A DNA stretch of 64,000 nucleotides from Nitrospira moscoviensis (GCF_001273775.1 NZ_CP011801.1:3016001-3080000), one strand, 5' to 3'. Positions 42,710-52,126 are shown, counted from the first letter of the stretch. Translations and numbers: made by a program. The notes: generated from the letters alone by a model not told the origin.

Positions 42710-44392
42710 ATGCAGTCACTCCCTGCTATTGTCTCCATCATCGCTCCCCTGGTCGCCAGCGGACTCATCGCCCTGCTGGGGACGTCTTGGGGTGAGCGTG
42801 TCGCGGCGATCGGCATTTGGGCCGTGGCGATTTCGGCCGGCTCGGCGCTCGTCTCCTTGTATCAAGTCGTCCAGTTCGATCCGGTCCTCGTGAAACTCTC
42901 GGGCCTCCCCGACGCGGTCGCCCCGATCGTCTTGGTGGACCGTCTCGCCGCGGTCATGATGGTGTTGATCACCGGCGTCAGCCTGGTCATCCACGTCTAT
43001 TCCCGCCGCTACATGCAGGGCGACCGCGGGTATGTGAAGTTTTTCAGCCTCACGAGCCTGCTGACTTTCGTGCTCTTGAGCCTCGTCACAAGCGGGCATC
43101 TCCTGTGGCTCTTCGCCGCGTGGCATGCCGTCACCTGGCTGCTGACGACACTGCTCTCGTTCAACGACGCGAGCCCGGCGGCGCGGCGGGCCGGGCGCAC
43201 GACGTTGCGCGTGCAGGGCATCGGCGACGCGGCGCTCTTGTGCGGCATTCTGCTCCTGTACCAAGCGTTCGGCACGTTCGACATTCCGGCGCTCTTTCAG
43301 ACGCTGAAGGCGGGAGCCGTGCCGATGTTCGGCGCGGGGACTTGGTGGGAGACCGACGTGGTAAGCGCGGTCACGTTGCTGCTCGTGCTGTCGATCATGA
43401 CGAAATCCGCGCAGTTCCCCTTCCATATCTGGCTGCCCGGCACCATCGAAGCGCCGACGCCGGTGTCCGCCATGCTGCATGCCGGCATCGTGAACGCCGG
43501 CGGCTTCCTGGTGAACCGCTTGGCGCCGCTCTATGGCCTGGCCCCCGACGCCCTCTACGTGCTGTTCGTCATCGGCGCGCTCACGGCCCTCATCGGCGCG
43601 TCCACGATGCTGACGCAGCCGAGCATCAAACGGACGCTCGTCTATTCGACGATGGGACAGATGGGCTACATGGTGATGGAATGCGGATTGGGCGCCTTCG
43701 CCTTGGCGATCTTCCATCTGTGCGCCCACGGCCTGTTCAAGGCGACGCTGTTCCTGAACTCCGGAGCCAACATTCACAAGGCCAGAACCGAATTCAAGCT
43801 CCCCGAGCAGCACACCGTGCGCGACGCGACCGGCTTCGCCTTGATGCCGTGGGCCACCGGGTTGGGCATCACGCTCATCCTGCCCTTGCTGATCCTCTTG
43901 ATGGCTCACGGACTCGTCAACATTCCGCTCTTCGAAGCGCAGGGCACGACCATCTTCCTGTTCTTCGCCTGGGTCACCTCGGCGCAGGCCATCTTCAGCC
44001 TCTACCGCATCAACGCCGTCGGGTCGTGGAAAGTGTCGCTCACGATGATTGCCGCCTTGGCGTTCATCGGCTTCACCTATCTGTGGGCCGGCGAATCGTT
44101 CACGCATTTTCTCTATCCCGAGCCGGGAGAGGCAGCCGCCTACTTCCAGGCAGCCGCATGGAACGAGATGTTGTTCGAAGCCTTTGTCGCGCTCGCGGCG
44201 CTCGCCATCGTGGGGGTGTGGGTCGTGCTGTACGCCAAAGCGCACGGATTCGGGCTCCTGCTCCCCGCCTGGCTGGACCCGCTGCGCACCAGACTCTACG
44301 TCGCTTTCCTGAACGGGCTGTATGTGGAAGACCTGCTGCGGGCCCTGAGCCCGCGCTCGACGCCATCGACGTGGCGCAAACGGGCGACCTGA
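42710..44392 (+). CDS. dabB: Inorganic carbon transporter membrane subunit DabB
   Basis: 560 residues from ATG 42710, which follows AGAGGTGG. It is a proton-pump-like subunit of the NADH dehydrogenase ND5/NuoL family with about 14 helices: DRLAAVMMVLITGVSLVIHVYS, MTKSAQFPFHIWLPGTIEAPTPVSAMLHAG (the key Lys and His of the proton path), and STMGQMGYMVMECGLGAFALA. In the DabAB system DabB energises bicarbonate/CO2 uptake by DabA. No other complex I genes are near, and DabA follows 16 bases later, so this is DabB rather than a respiratory subunit. Confidence 0.88.
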   Translation: MQSLPAIVSIIAPLVASGLIALLGTSWGERVAAIGIWAVAISAGSALVSLYQVVQFDPVLVKLSGLPDAVAPIVLVDRLAAVMMVLITGVSLVIHVYSRRYMQGDRGYVKFFSLTSLLTFVLLSLVTSGHLLWLFAAWHAVTWLLTTLLSFNDASPAARRAGRTTLRVQGIGDAALLCGILLLYQAFGTFDIPALFQTLKAGAVPMFGAGTWWETDVVSAVTLLLVLSIMTKSAQFPFHIWLPGTIEAPTPVSAMLHAGIVNAGGFLVNRLAPLYGLAPDALYVLFVIGALTALIGASTMLTQPSIKRTLVYSTMGQMGYMVMECGLGAFALAIFHLCAHGLFKATLFLNSGANIHKARTEFKLPEQHTVRDATGFALMPWATGLGITLILPLLILLMAHGLVNIPLFEAQGTTIFLFFAWVTSAQAIFSLYRINAVGSWKVSLTMIAALAFIGFTYLWAGESFTHFLYPEPGEAAAYFQAAAWNEMLFEAFVALAALAIVGVWVVLYAKAHGFGLLLPAWLDPLRTRLYVAFLNGLYVEDLLRALSPRSTPSTWRKRAT

Positions 44393-44408
44393 TCGGACAG
44401 CCGCCGCC

Positions 44409-47400
44409 ATGACTCGACCGACGACCGAACGATTCACCGATACGCAGCGGATGGAGCTGCGTTCGTACGTTCAGTTGGCCGGCGAAGTCATCGCCCAATA
44501 CTGGCCGATGCGGACCTTCATCCATCACAACCCGCTGCATGGGTTGGAATCGCTGCCCTTCGAGCAGGCGGTGCAGCACGGACGGCAACTCTTCGGCGGG
44601 CGGGGCTATCTGCCCAATGAGGAGTACCGGCGGCACGTGGCCGGCGGGCGCATCGCCGAGGACGATGTGCGGGCCGCGCTCGAGCCCCTGGCGCAGGACA
44701 AGTCCGTCGTGTTCGGCGGCCGGCGGCTCAGCCATCTCGACCTCCTCGCCGCCTCGATGCTCTACGGCGTGGCCGAGGATGTCCCAGCGGCATCGATAGC
44801 CGAGGCGGATAGGGCGGCGGCCGACCGGATCGTCTCATGGTTGGAATCCGCCGTGGTGCCGGGGCCATCCGGCGCGGGCATGCCATCGGCCTCCGTGTCG
44901 GGCCTCCTGCCCGCTCGTGAGCCGCTCGGCGTCTGGTGCGATCGCACGTGCGGAACCGCCGTCGTCGAGACGATCAATCGCGAGATGGTGAAGTGGTGCA
45001 GCGCGTTTCTCGATGAGGGCGAAGCCGGCTGGTCCATGCCGGGGCGGGAGCACACGTTTTACCGGTCCTGGAAGTCGCTCGCGCAGCACGATCTCACCCT
45101 GGGGTTGCTCGGCATCCGCGACGCCGCCGCGCGTCTGCGATCGTTGCCGGATCGCCCGGAGGACGCGCTGCTGGAACACCTGACCGCCATGCGCGTCCCC
45201 AAGGGAGCCTGGGAGCCGTACCTCTCGCTCCACCTCGCCGCGCTGCCCGGCTGGACCGGCTACATCAAGTGGCGGTCGCATCAGACGGGCTATCCCTGGC
45301 AGGAGGAGTTTCCCATCGATGTCGTCAAATATCTGGCCGTGCGTCTGTTTTACGAACGGGAATTGGCGGACGCGGCTTGCCGCGCCCACCTGGCTCTCCC
45401 GGCGCAAGACGATCTGATCCAAGGCTACATGGATGAGTACCCCCACGCCTGCCGGTTGCGACAGGCCTGGGTCGCGGGACTGCTTCCGGCAGGAATGAGA
45501 AAAGAAGTCCGGCTGCTGATGAGGACGAAGACGAGGTACGATCATCGCGCATGGGAAGAGCTGGGACGGCGCTACCAGGCGGCCCATCGCGAGGAGCTGT
45601 CGCGGCGGCAGAGGGAGACGGCGGCGCGCGCACTGGTGCGCCTCGCCCGCGCGCTGGGTCTCGACGAGGGGGCGATCGAATCGACCAGCCCCTCGGACCT
45701 CCGCACGCTGCTCGACTGGCTCGCCGCCTTTCCGCCTCACGATCACGGCCCTGTCTGGCTGAACGCGTTTGAAACCAGCCATCGAAGGCGGGTGCTGGCC
45801 GATTTGACCGCGAGCCTCGCCGCCGCCGACGAGGCGGCCGACGTCCACGACTCCTCGTCGAGGCCGCTCGCGCAGGTGGTCTTCTGCATCGACGTCCGCT
45901 CGGAAGTCTTCCGCCGCCATCTCGAACACCTGGGCGGCTACGAGACGTTGGGGCTCGCCGGCTTCTTCGGCGTGCCGTTGGACTATCAGCCCTTCAGCGC
46001 CTCGCACGCCGTCGCCCACTGCCCGGTGCTGCTGAAACCCAAGAATCAGGTGCGGGAAGTCCCGCGCAGCTATCACGGCGTGCTGGCGGAGCGCCACAAA
46101 ACCGCGGCCCAGGTGAACCAGGCGGCCAGGGACCTGCTGCATGACTTGAAGGAAAACGTCGTGACGCCGTATGTGATGGTGGAGGCGCTCGGCTGGTGCT
46201 TCGGCCTGCCTCTCTTTTTCAGGACGCTGGTCCCCCGCTGGTACGAGGCGATCAGACGCTGGTTCGGCCGCGCCGCCCTGCCGTCCATCGCGACCACGCT
46301 GACGGTGGAGAAGCTCGCCCGCGAAGAGGCCGAAGAAATGGTGGCGACGGAACAGCAGGCCGTCATTCGGCAAGTCGTGCGCGACCGGTTCGGCTTGAGC
46401 GGCGCGGCGCTGTCGTCCACGCTCCTGGACAAGATCCGCAAGAACGCCGTCGGCAACGCCGAAGGCCTCAACGGAGAAGTGGCGAAGGCGCTGGGCCTCA
46501 CGCCGGAGGCGGAAGCGGCGTTCTACGAAGACCTGCGCGAGCGCTACCGCATCAGCCCGCGCGGCATTTCGACCCGCCTGGACCGCCTGACGCACACCGG
46601 CTTTTCGGTCGCCGAGCAGGCGTATTTCGTCGAAGCGGCGCTGCGGCTGATGGGCCTCACGTCGAACTTCGCCCGCATCGTGCTGTTCTGCGCCCACGGC
46701 AGCACGTCCCAGAACAATCCCTACGAGTCGGCGCTCGACTGCGGCGCCTGCGGCGGCAACCACGGGCTGCCGAACGCCAGAGCCATTGCGGCCATGGCGA
46801 ATAAGCTCACCGTCCGGGAGATCCTGAACCAGCGCGGGGTGAGGATTCCCCACGACACGCAGTTCCTCGCCGCCGAACATGACACGACGACGGATACCGT
46901 CCGCATCGTCGACCTGGAGGACGTGCCCGCGACGCATCGGAAGGACCTGCAGCGCCTGCTGGCCGATCTGGACGAAGCGGGCCGGCACGCGGCCTATGAA
47001 CGGGCCGGTACCCTGCCGCAGGCCGCGCCGCCCGAGCCGCGCGCCGCCCGGCGCGCCGCGGCACGGCGCAGCCAGGATTGGGCCGAAGTGCGCCCGGAAT
47101 GGGGCTTGTCCAAAAACAGCCTGATCGTCATCGGGCGGCGGACGTTGACGCAGCGGGTGAACTTGCAAGGCCGCTCCTTTCTCCATTCGTACGACCATCA
47201 ACAGGACGGCTCCGGCAAGTTGCTGGAAACGATCATGACCGCGCCGCTCGTCGTCGCCCAGTGGATCAACATGGAGCATTATTTTTCGACGGTCGACAAC
47301 GAGATCTACGGCAGCGGCAGCAAGGTCTATCACAATGTGGTGGGCCGCGTCGGGGTGATGACCGGCGTGTGGAGCGACCTGCGGATCGGCCTGCCGGCGC

Positions 47401-47711
47401 AGACGGTCTTGAACGGGTCGGCGCCCTACCATGAGCCGATGCGGTTGCTCGCCGTGATCGAGGCGCCGCGCGAGCGGATCCAGGGCGTGATCGAGCGGCA
47501 TCCCCTGCTCGATCAACTGTTCAACCGGGGATGGGTGACGCTGATCGCGCTCGATCCGCGGGACAAACACTTCTATCGTCATGAACGGGGCGGAGGATGG
47601 ACACGAGAGGCACGGGCGCGAGGAGGATTGAACCATGATGGGGTTGACGCTGCATCCGATGAAGGAAATCAAGATTGTCGTGCAGGGCGATCAATTGAAG
47701 TTTGTCACTGA
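44409..47711 (+). CDS. dabA: Inorganic carbon transporter subunit DabA (DUF2309)
   Basis: 1100 residues. DabA is a cytoplasmic, membrane-attached protein with a beta-carbonic-anhydrase-like zinc site. The expected residues are present: Cys493 and Asp495 in VVFCIDVRSEV, His763 in FCAHGSTSQNNPYES and Cys778 in ALDCGACGGNHG. The His-Cys spacing (15) is the canonical one. The opening MRTFIHHNPLHGLESLPFE is the DUF2309 start. The protein is larger than the Halothiobacillus prototype (about 830 residues), with extra sequence between the two zinc-ligand pairs. Its last 77 bases overlap the P-II-like gene. Confidence 0.92.
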   Translation: MTRPTTERFTDTQRMELRSYVQLAGEVIAQYWPMRTFIHHNPLHGLESLPFEQAVQHGRQLFGGRGYLPNEEYRRHVAGGRIAEDDVRAALEPLAQDKSVVFGGRRLSHLDLLAASMLYGVAEDVPAASIAEADRAAADRIVSWLESAVVPGPSGAGMPSASVSGLLPAREPLGVWCDRTCGTAVVETINREMVKWCSAFLDEGEAGWSMPGREHTFYRSWKSLAQHDLTLGLLGIRDAAARLRSLPDRPEDALLEHLTAMRVPKGAWEPYLSLHLAALPGWTGYIKWRSHQTGYPWQEEFPIDVVKYLAVRLFYERELADAACRAHLALPAQDDLIQGYMDEYPHACRLRQAWVAGLLPAGMRKEVRLLMRTKTRYDHRAWEELGRRYQAAHREELSRRQRETAARALVRLARALGLDEGAIESTSPSDLRTLLDWLAAFPPHDHGPVWLNAFETSHRRRVLADLTASLAAADEAADVHDSSSRPLAQVVFCIDVRSEVFRRHLEHLGGYETLGLAGFFGVPLDYQPFSASHAVAHCPVLLKPKNQVREVPRSYHGVLAERHKTAAQVNQAARDLLHDLKENVVTPYVMVEALGWCFGLPLFFRTLVPRWYEAIRRWFGRAALPSIATTLTVEKLAREEAEEMVATEQQAVIRQVVRDRFGLSGAALSSTLLDKIRKNAVGNAEGLNGEVAKALGLTPEAEAAFYEDLRERYRISPRGISTRLDRLTHTGFSVAEQAYFVEAALRLMGLTSNFARIVLFCAHGSTSQNNPYESALDCGACGGNHGLPNARAIAAMANKLTVREILNQRGVRIPHDTQFLAAEHDTTTDTVRIVDLEDVPATHRKDLQRLLADLDEAGRHAAYERAGTLPQAAPPEPRAARRAAARRSQDWAEVRPEWGLSKNSLIVIGRRTLTQRVNLQGRSFLHSYDHQQDGSGKLLETIMTAPLVVAQWINMEHYFSTVDNEIYGSGSKVYHNVVGRVGVMTGVWSDLRIGLPAQTVLNGSAPYHEPMRLLAVIEAPRERIQGVIERHPLLDQLFNRGWVTLIALDPRDKHFYRHERGGGWTREARARGGLNHDGVDAASDEGNQDCRAGRSIEVCH

Positions 47712-47964
47712 GCTGCTGGACCGCACCGGGGCGACCGGCTACACGATCATCAACAACGTGTCCGGCAAAGGGCATCACGGGTTCCACGAGGGGCACCTGC
47801 TGTTCAACGATACGAGCAGCCAGGTCATCGTGTTCACCGTCGTGCCGGACAGCAAGGTGGAGCCGATCCTGGCCGGCCTCGGGCCCCTGTTCAACCGCCA
47901 CTCCGGCGCCATGTTCGTCACCGATGTCGCCGTGAGCCGGAGAGAGCATTTTGTCGGCAAGTGA
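47635..47964 (+). CDS. P-II-like signalling protein of the Dab operon
   Basis: 109 residues. It has P-II-like ferredoxin-fold order: MKEIKIVVQGDQLKFVTELLDRTGATGYTIINNVSGKGHHG, then a shortened T-loop region and the C-terminal strand SRREHFVGK (parts). Small P-II-like proteins accompany carbon-uptake genes such as dabBA and sbtA and are thought to regulate transport through nucleotide binding. The start lies 77 bases inside dabA; ATG 47659 (MKEIKIVV) would shorten the overlap and is an alternative. GAGGATTG precedes ATG 47635. Confidence 0.8.
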   Translation: MMGLTLHPMKEIKIVVQGDQLKFVTELLDRTGATGYTIINNVSGKGHHGFHEGHLLFNDTSSQVIVFTVVPDSKVEPILAGLGPLFNRHSGAMFVTDVAVSRREHFVGK

Positions 47965-47980
47965 CGGGGCTGTCCGATAG

Positions 47981-48001
47981 CCTCTCCCCTCGCGGGAGAG
48001 G
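47981..48001 (+). terminator. GC-rich hairpin after the P-II-like gene
   Basis: CCTCTCCC and GGGAGAGG pair around CTCGC, 17 bases after the stop. No clear T-run follows, so it may be partial termination or a repeat-family hairpin. Together with the following GC-rich stretch it lies before the kinase start. Confidence 0.5.
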
Positions 48002-48119
48002 GAAGGGTGAGGGGGGGAAGAACGAGGGGACTCCGTTGACTCGACGGGCCCGCCTCCAGGCGACTATACTACGGTCCAATCGCAACCGGCGCTCCGCGGA
48101 GCGTCAGACGCGCCACACC

Positions 48120-50096
48120 ATGCCTGCTGCCCAACGTCCCGGCAAGACCCCCCTTCCGGCCCAGTCGGAAGTCGCCGCCGCCGAAGTATTGGCTTGGGTG
48201 AGCGACTGCATCGAAGGCGGGCTCTGCTTCCTGTCCCGCGGCATTCTGATTTTTGAAAACGGGCAGTTCGGCGAGCTGGTCGAATCCGCCACCGTGCCGG
48301 ACCACGACACGGGCCGCTCCGCGTCGCTCCGCGCCAGGCTCTTTGCCGACGCCACCGCCTGGAACCAGGAATCGCTCGGCACCCGCCGCGCCACGACCTA
48401 TCGCCTTACGGATCGTCAGGGCCAGCCCCTCACCTATCACTGCCGTTTCAACGTCGTGCCCTATCACGGCGGCACCGGCGTGCTGCTGGTGCTGCAGGAC
48501 GTCACGGAGCATACGGCGCTGGCGCAGGAAGCCTCCCAGGTCGCGCGGTTTCAATCCGTCCTGGCCCGCATCGGCACGCTGGCGGTGAGCGACGCCTCGG
48601 CGCAAGCGCTGATGAACGAGGCGGTGCGGCATACGGCGGAGGCGCTCGACGTGGAGCTGTGCAAGATTTTGATCGCCCGCGAAACCGACGACCATCTCGC
48701 CGTCGTCGCCGGGATCGGCATCGAAGCCGAATGGATCGGCAAATTGACCATCGAAGGCGGCACCCATTCGCAAGCCGGCTTCGCCATCCGCGAGCGGCTG
48801 CCGGTCGTCGTCCGCGATCTGCGCAAAGAAACCCGGTTCACGCCGTCGAAGCTCTTGACCGAGCACGGCGGGATCGCCGGCATGTGCGTGCCGATGTTGG
48901 TGGAGGAACGGGTCTACGGCGTCATGACGGCCCATTCCAAGCGCGTGCGCGACTTCACGGACAAGGAGCAGGAATTCCTCTGCACCGTGGCCAATACCGT
49001 GGCGACGGTGCTCGAACGGCGGCGGCGGGCCGACACGCAGCGCGATTTTTATCACCGCCTCTTCATGTCGGCGCAGGACGGCATCATGCTGACCGACACC
49101 GACGGGCGGATCTTGGAATGGAATCCCGCGCTGGAGCGGATGACCGGCTGGACCCGCGGCGAAGCGCTGGGCCAGCGGCCCGCCATCCTGAAATCCGGGA
49201 AACACTCGCCGGAATTCTACGACCGGCTCTGGCAGGCGATCCGATCGGGGCAGGCGTTCGTCGATCGCTTCGTGAACCGTCGCAAGGACGGCTCCGAATT
49301 CCTGGTCTGGGAAAGCGTCAGTCCGGTGAAGGACCGCGACGGCACCACGCAATACTACATGGCGATCCTCACGGACCTGAGCGAGCGGGAGCAGATGTTG
49401 GAGGCCTTGCGGCATACGGAACAGGTGAAGCTCGTGGGACAACTGGCGGGAGGCATTCTGCACGAAGTGCGCAATCCGCTGATCGGCCTGGGGAGCCTCG
49501 CGACGCATCTCGCCGAGCAGGATCAGTTGCCGCAGGCGGCCCGCGACCGCTGCCGCCTCATCGCCCGCGAAGCCGCGCGGATCGATGAACTGTTGGAATC
49601 GCATCTCGGCCAGCTGCGGCCGCGTCCCTTCGATCTCCGCCCCTGCGATCTGCCCTCGCTGATCGACGACACGCTGACGTTGCTGCGTCCTAATCTGAAA
49701 AAGCAACGGGTCGCGGTCAAGGCCGCCATCGCGCCGGATCTCCCACCGGTCGAGGCGTCCCGGGCGCATCTCCAACAAGTTTGCCTGAACATCTCGATGA
49801 ATGCGATCGATGCGATGCCGAACGGCGGGGAGCTGATCATCACGGTGAAGCCCGAAACCAAACGGGTCGCCGGCATCCTGCTGACCTTCGCCGATACGGG
49901 CAAGGGCATCCCGCCGGACGATTTGAAGCGGATTTTCGAGCCGTTCTTCACCAGCGGCAAGGCGAAGGGCGTGGGCCTCGGCCTGACGATCACCCACGAC
50001 ATCATCGAGCGGCACGGCGGACAACTGGCGATCAGCAGTCCTCCGGGAAGCGGGGCGGTCGTGGAGGTCTGGCTGCCATTGCGAGGCGCCGCATGA
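48120..50096 (+). CDS. Soluble sensor histidine kinase (PAS-GAF-PAS-HisKA-HATPase)
   Basis: 658 residues from ATG 48120; the open frame upstream runs through the hairpin and lacks a plausible protein. A PAS-like region (to about residue 125), a GAF domain (LARIGTLAVSDASAQALMNE to VANTVATVLERR), a PAS domain (MSAQDGIMLTDTDGRILEWN) and then HisKA (GGILHEVRNPLIGLGS) with an ATPase domain (NAIDAMPNGG, DTGKGIPPDD, GVGLGLTI). No transmembrane helix, so the signal is internal. It overlaps the sigma-54 activator by four bases and follows the carbon-uptake genes, implying it responds to carbon or redox state; inference. Confidence 0.88.
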   Translation: MPAAQRPGKTPLPAQSEVAAAEVLAWVSDCIEGGLCFLSRGILIFENGQFGELVESATVPDHDTGRSASLRARLFADATAWNQESLGTRRATTYRLTDRQGQPLTYHCRFNVVPYHGGTGVLLVLQDVTEHTALAQEASQVARFQSVLARIGTLAVSDASAQALMNEAVRHTAEALDVELCKILIARETDDHLAVVAGIGIEAEWIGKLTIEGGTHSQAGFAIRERLPVVVRDLRKETRFTPSKLLTEHGGIAGMCVPMLVEERVYGVMTAHSKRVRDFTDKEQEFLCTVANTVATVLERRRRADTQRDFYHRLFMSAQDGIMLTDTDGRILEWNPALERMTGWTRGEALGQRPAILKSGKHSPEFYDRLWQAIRSGQAFVDRFVNRRKDGSEFLVWESVSPVKDRDGTTQYYMAILTDLSEREQMLEALRHTEQVKLVGQLAGGILHEVRNPLIGLGSLATHLAEQDQLPQAARDRCRLIAREAARIDELLESHLGQLRPRPFDLRPCDLPSLIDDTLTLLRPNLKKQRVAVKAAIAPDLPPVEASRAHLQQVCLNISMNAIDAMPNGGELIITVKPETKRVAGILLTFADTGKGIPPDDLKRIFEPFFTSGKAKGVGLGLTITHDIIERHGGQLAISSPPGSGAVVEVWLPLRGAA

Positions 50097-51496
50097 CCTG
50101 GCACCTGCTGCTGGTGGAGGATGAGGAATCGGTCCGCGAAGCCTTTGCGCTTCGCCTCACCGATCACGGCTACGTCGTACAGACGGCCGGCTCCGGCGAA
50201 GAAGCGCTGGCGCTGCTGCGCGCCTTCGAACCGGACATTCTCGTGCTGGACCTCGTCATGCCGAATCTCTCCGGGCTCGACGTCCTCGCCCGGGTAAAGC
50301 AGACCTCGCCCAATCTGCTCGTCATCCTTCTGACCGCCCGCGGCACGGTGAAAGACGCGGTGGAGGCGACCAAGCTCGGCGCCTTCGACTTCGTCGCCAA
50401 ATCGATCGACATGGAGGACTTGAATCACGCGCTGGCCCGCGCCACGGAATTCCTGACCTTGCAACGCCAGGTTCGCCTGCAGACCGGGCAGGAAACGGAA
50501 CGCTATGCCTTGGACCGCCTCGTCGCCAAAAGCCCCGCCACCCAGGCGTTTCTGAGCCAGATTCGCGAGCTGGCCAAGAACGACCGCGTGACGGTGCTCC
50601 TGCAAGGCGAAACCGGCACCGGCAAGCAGTACATGGGCCGGGTCATCCACTTCAACGGCGCCCGGGCGCACAAGCCCTGCGTCGAAGTGGACTGCCCGTC
50701 GATTCCCCGGGATCTGTTCGAGAGCGAGCTATTCGGCCACGAAAAGGGCTCGTTCACCGGCGCGGCCGGCCGGAAGAGCGGATTGATTGAGATGGCCGAC
50801 GGCGGCACGGTGCTCTTCGATGAGATCGGCGACTTGCCGCTGCCCCTGCAAGCGAAGCTGCTGCGGGTGATCGAAGAACGGACGTTCCGCCGTGTGGGGG
50901 GCTCCGCCATCATTCCGGTGGACGTGCGGTTTATGGCGGCGACGAATCGCAATCTGCGGGACGCCGTCGCCAAAGGCGAATTCCGCGAGGATCTCTACTT
51001 TCGCTTGAACGTCGTGACGCTGACCGTGCCGGCTTTGCGGGAACGACGCGACGACGTCATCCCGCTCGCCGAGCAGTTTCTGGCCCGTTCCGCCCTCACG
51101 CTCAGAAAGCCGGTCCGCTCGCTGGGCGAGAGCGCAAAGGCCCTGTTGACGCAGTACCGGTTTCCGGGCAACGTCCGAGAATTGAGCAATTTGATCGAAC
51201 GGGCCGTCCTCTTTTGCTCCGGAGAGACGCTGGAAGCGTCCCACTTCCCCGCCGACCTCTCCGGCCATCTCGCGCCCGCCGCCGATCGGACCTCCGCCGT
51301 CTCCGGCAGCGAGGCCCGGCCCGATCCCGACGCCGTGACCATTTCGTTTCGCGTCGGTGAGCAGTCCCTGAGCGATCTCGAAGACCGCATCATCATCGAA
51401 GTGCTGCAGCGCTCCGGCGGCAACAAAACCCTCGCCGCCAAACACCTCGGCATCACCCGCTGGATGCTCGACCGGCGGCGCAAGCCGCAGAAGTGA
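50093..51496 (+). CDS. Sigma-54-dependent response regulator (NtrC family), GSFTGA variant
   Basis: 467 residues: receiver with Asp53 (LVLDLVMPN), AAA+ domain with Walker A GETGTGKQ, contact loop GSFTGA, Walker B LFDEIGD, FREDLYFRLN, and a C-terminal HTH (NKTLAAKHLGITRWMLDRRR). The loop is GAFTGA in most active sigma-54 activators; Ser for Ala is a tolerated natural variant in some. It pairs with the upstream kinase and is a good candidate for the regulator of the dabB -24/-12 promoter. Its 3' neighbour is convergent vapC, five bases away. Confidence 0.9.
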   Translation: MTWHLLLVEDEESVREAFALRLTDHGYVVQTAGSGEEALALLRAFEPDILVLDLVMPNLSGLDVLARVKQTSPNLLVILLTARGTVKDAVEATKLGAFDFVAKSIDMEDLNHALARATEFLTLQRQVRLQTGQETERYALDRLVAKSPATQAFLSQIRELAKNDRVTVLLQGETGTGKQYMGRVIHFNGARAHKPCVEVDCPSIPRDLFESELFGHEKGSFTGAAGRKSGLIEMADGGTVLFDEIGDLPLPLQAKLLRVIEERTFRRVGGSAIIPVDVRFMAATNRNLRDAVAKGEFREDLYFRLNVVTLTVPALRERRDDVIPLAEQFLARSALTLRKPVRSLGESAKALLTQYRFPGNVRELSNLIERAVLFCSGETLEASHFPADLSGHLAPAADRTSAVSGSEARPDPDAVTISFRVGEQSLSDLEDRIIIEVLQRSGGNKTLAAKHLGITRWMLDRRRKPQK

Positions 51497-51501
51497 CCGC
51501 G

Positions 51502-51861
51502 TCAATATTCGCAATGCAATTTCCTGGCGGCGGTTCTTAACGACTGATCGAACGTCCACAGTGAGACCCGTTCGAGCACCGCCGAAGCCAGCAGATGCAC
51601 ATCGATCCACCCCAAACCCTGCCCATAGAGTTTATGAGCCTCTATAAACGTGAGCAGCTCTTCATGGTCGATCGTGGGCGCAGCGGGCAGCATCGCGAGC
51701 GCCCCCAGCACTTGCGATCGCTGCCGTAAGTTCCCGCAAGCCAGTTCACCGATAACAAGCGGGTGACAGACGACCTGGTCATCGTCCAACAGCCGGCGAA
51801 GGGAAGGAGAGTCGACGCGGAAGTGATCGATCCATACCGACGTATCCACAAGAGTCGGCAT
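51502..51861 (-). CDS. vapC: VapC-type PIN ribonuclease toxin
   Basis: 119 residues. PIN acidic residues: LVDTSVWIDHFR (first Asp), HPLVIGELACG (Glu), GWIDVHLLASA and LWTFDQSL (last two Asp). Length fits a VapC. It cuts specific RNAs when freed from its antitoxin. The VapB gene lies upstream on the same strand, separated by about 260 bases of repeat element instead of the usual few-base overlap. Confidence 0.87.
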   Translation of the reverse strand: MPTLVDTSVWIDHFRVDSPSLRRLLDDDQVVCHPLVIGELACGNLRQRSQVLGALAMLPAAPTIDHEELLTFIEAHKLYGQGLGWIDVHLLASAVLERVSLWTFDQSLRTAARKLHCEY

Positions 51862-51863
51862 AC

Positions 51864-52126
51864 CTAGCCCGCATTATTCATGACGGTTCGTCGCGAAATC
51901 GCGGAGCCGCGTCGCGAGGTCCGCGGCTCGACGAATAAGTCGAGCCATGCTTGCGGACGCCGGCGAGTTGGTGAGCCGGCCGTGTCTTGGCGCGCGGAGC
52001 CCTGAGGACCCGAGGCGTACTCGTGCAGTACGTCGAGGGCCCGAAAGGCGAGCCCGCCGGCCGAAGGCTCGTCGCAGCAGCGGATCGGCGATTGCAGCAG
52101 AAGCGCTCGTGAATAATGCGGGCTAG
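51864..52126. repeat. CTAG-ended inverted-repeat element between vapB and vapC
   Basis: Left end CTAGCCCGCATTATTCATGA, right end TCGTGAATAATGCGGGCTAG: 19 of 20 bases are complementary. The 263-bp interior has no gene. The CTAG on the right forms the TAG stop of vapB; the left end lies two bases from the vapC ATG. Flanking CTAG copies look like a 4-bp target duplication of the sort made by IS5-group transposases. Confidence 0.7.

Noticed and set aside
47961-48119. N-terminal extension of the GAF/PAS kinase
   Set aside because: Translation of the hairpin region; no plausible protein sequence.
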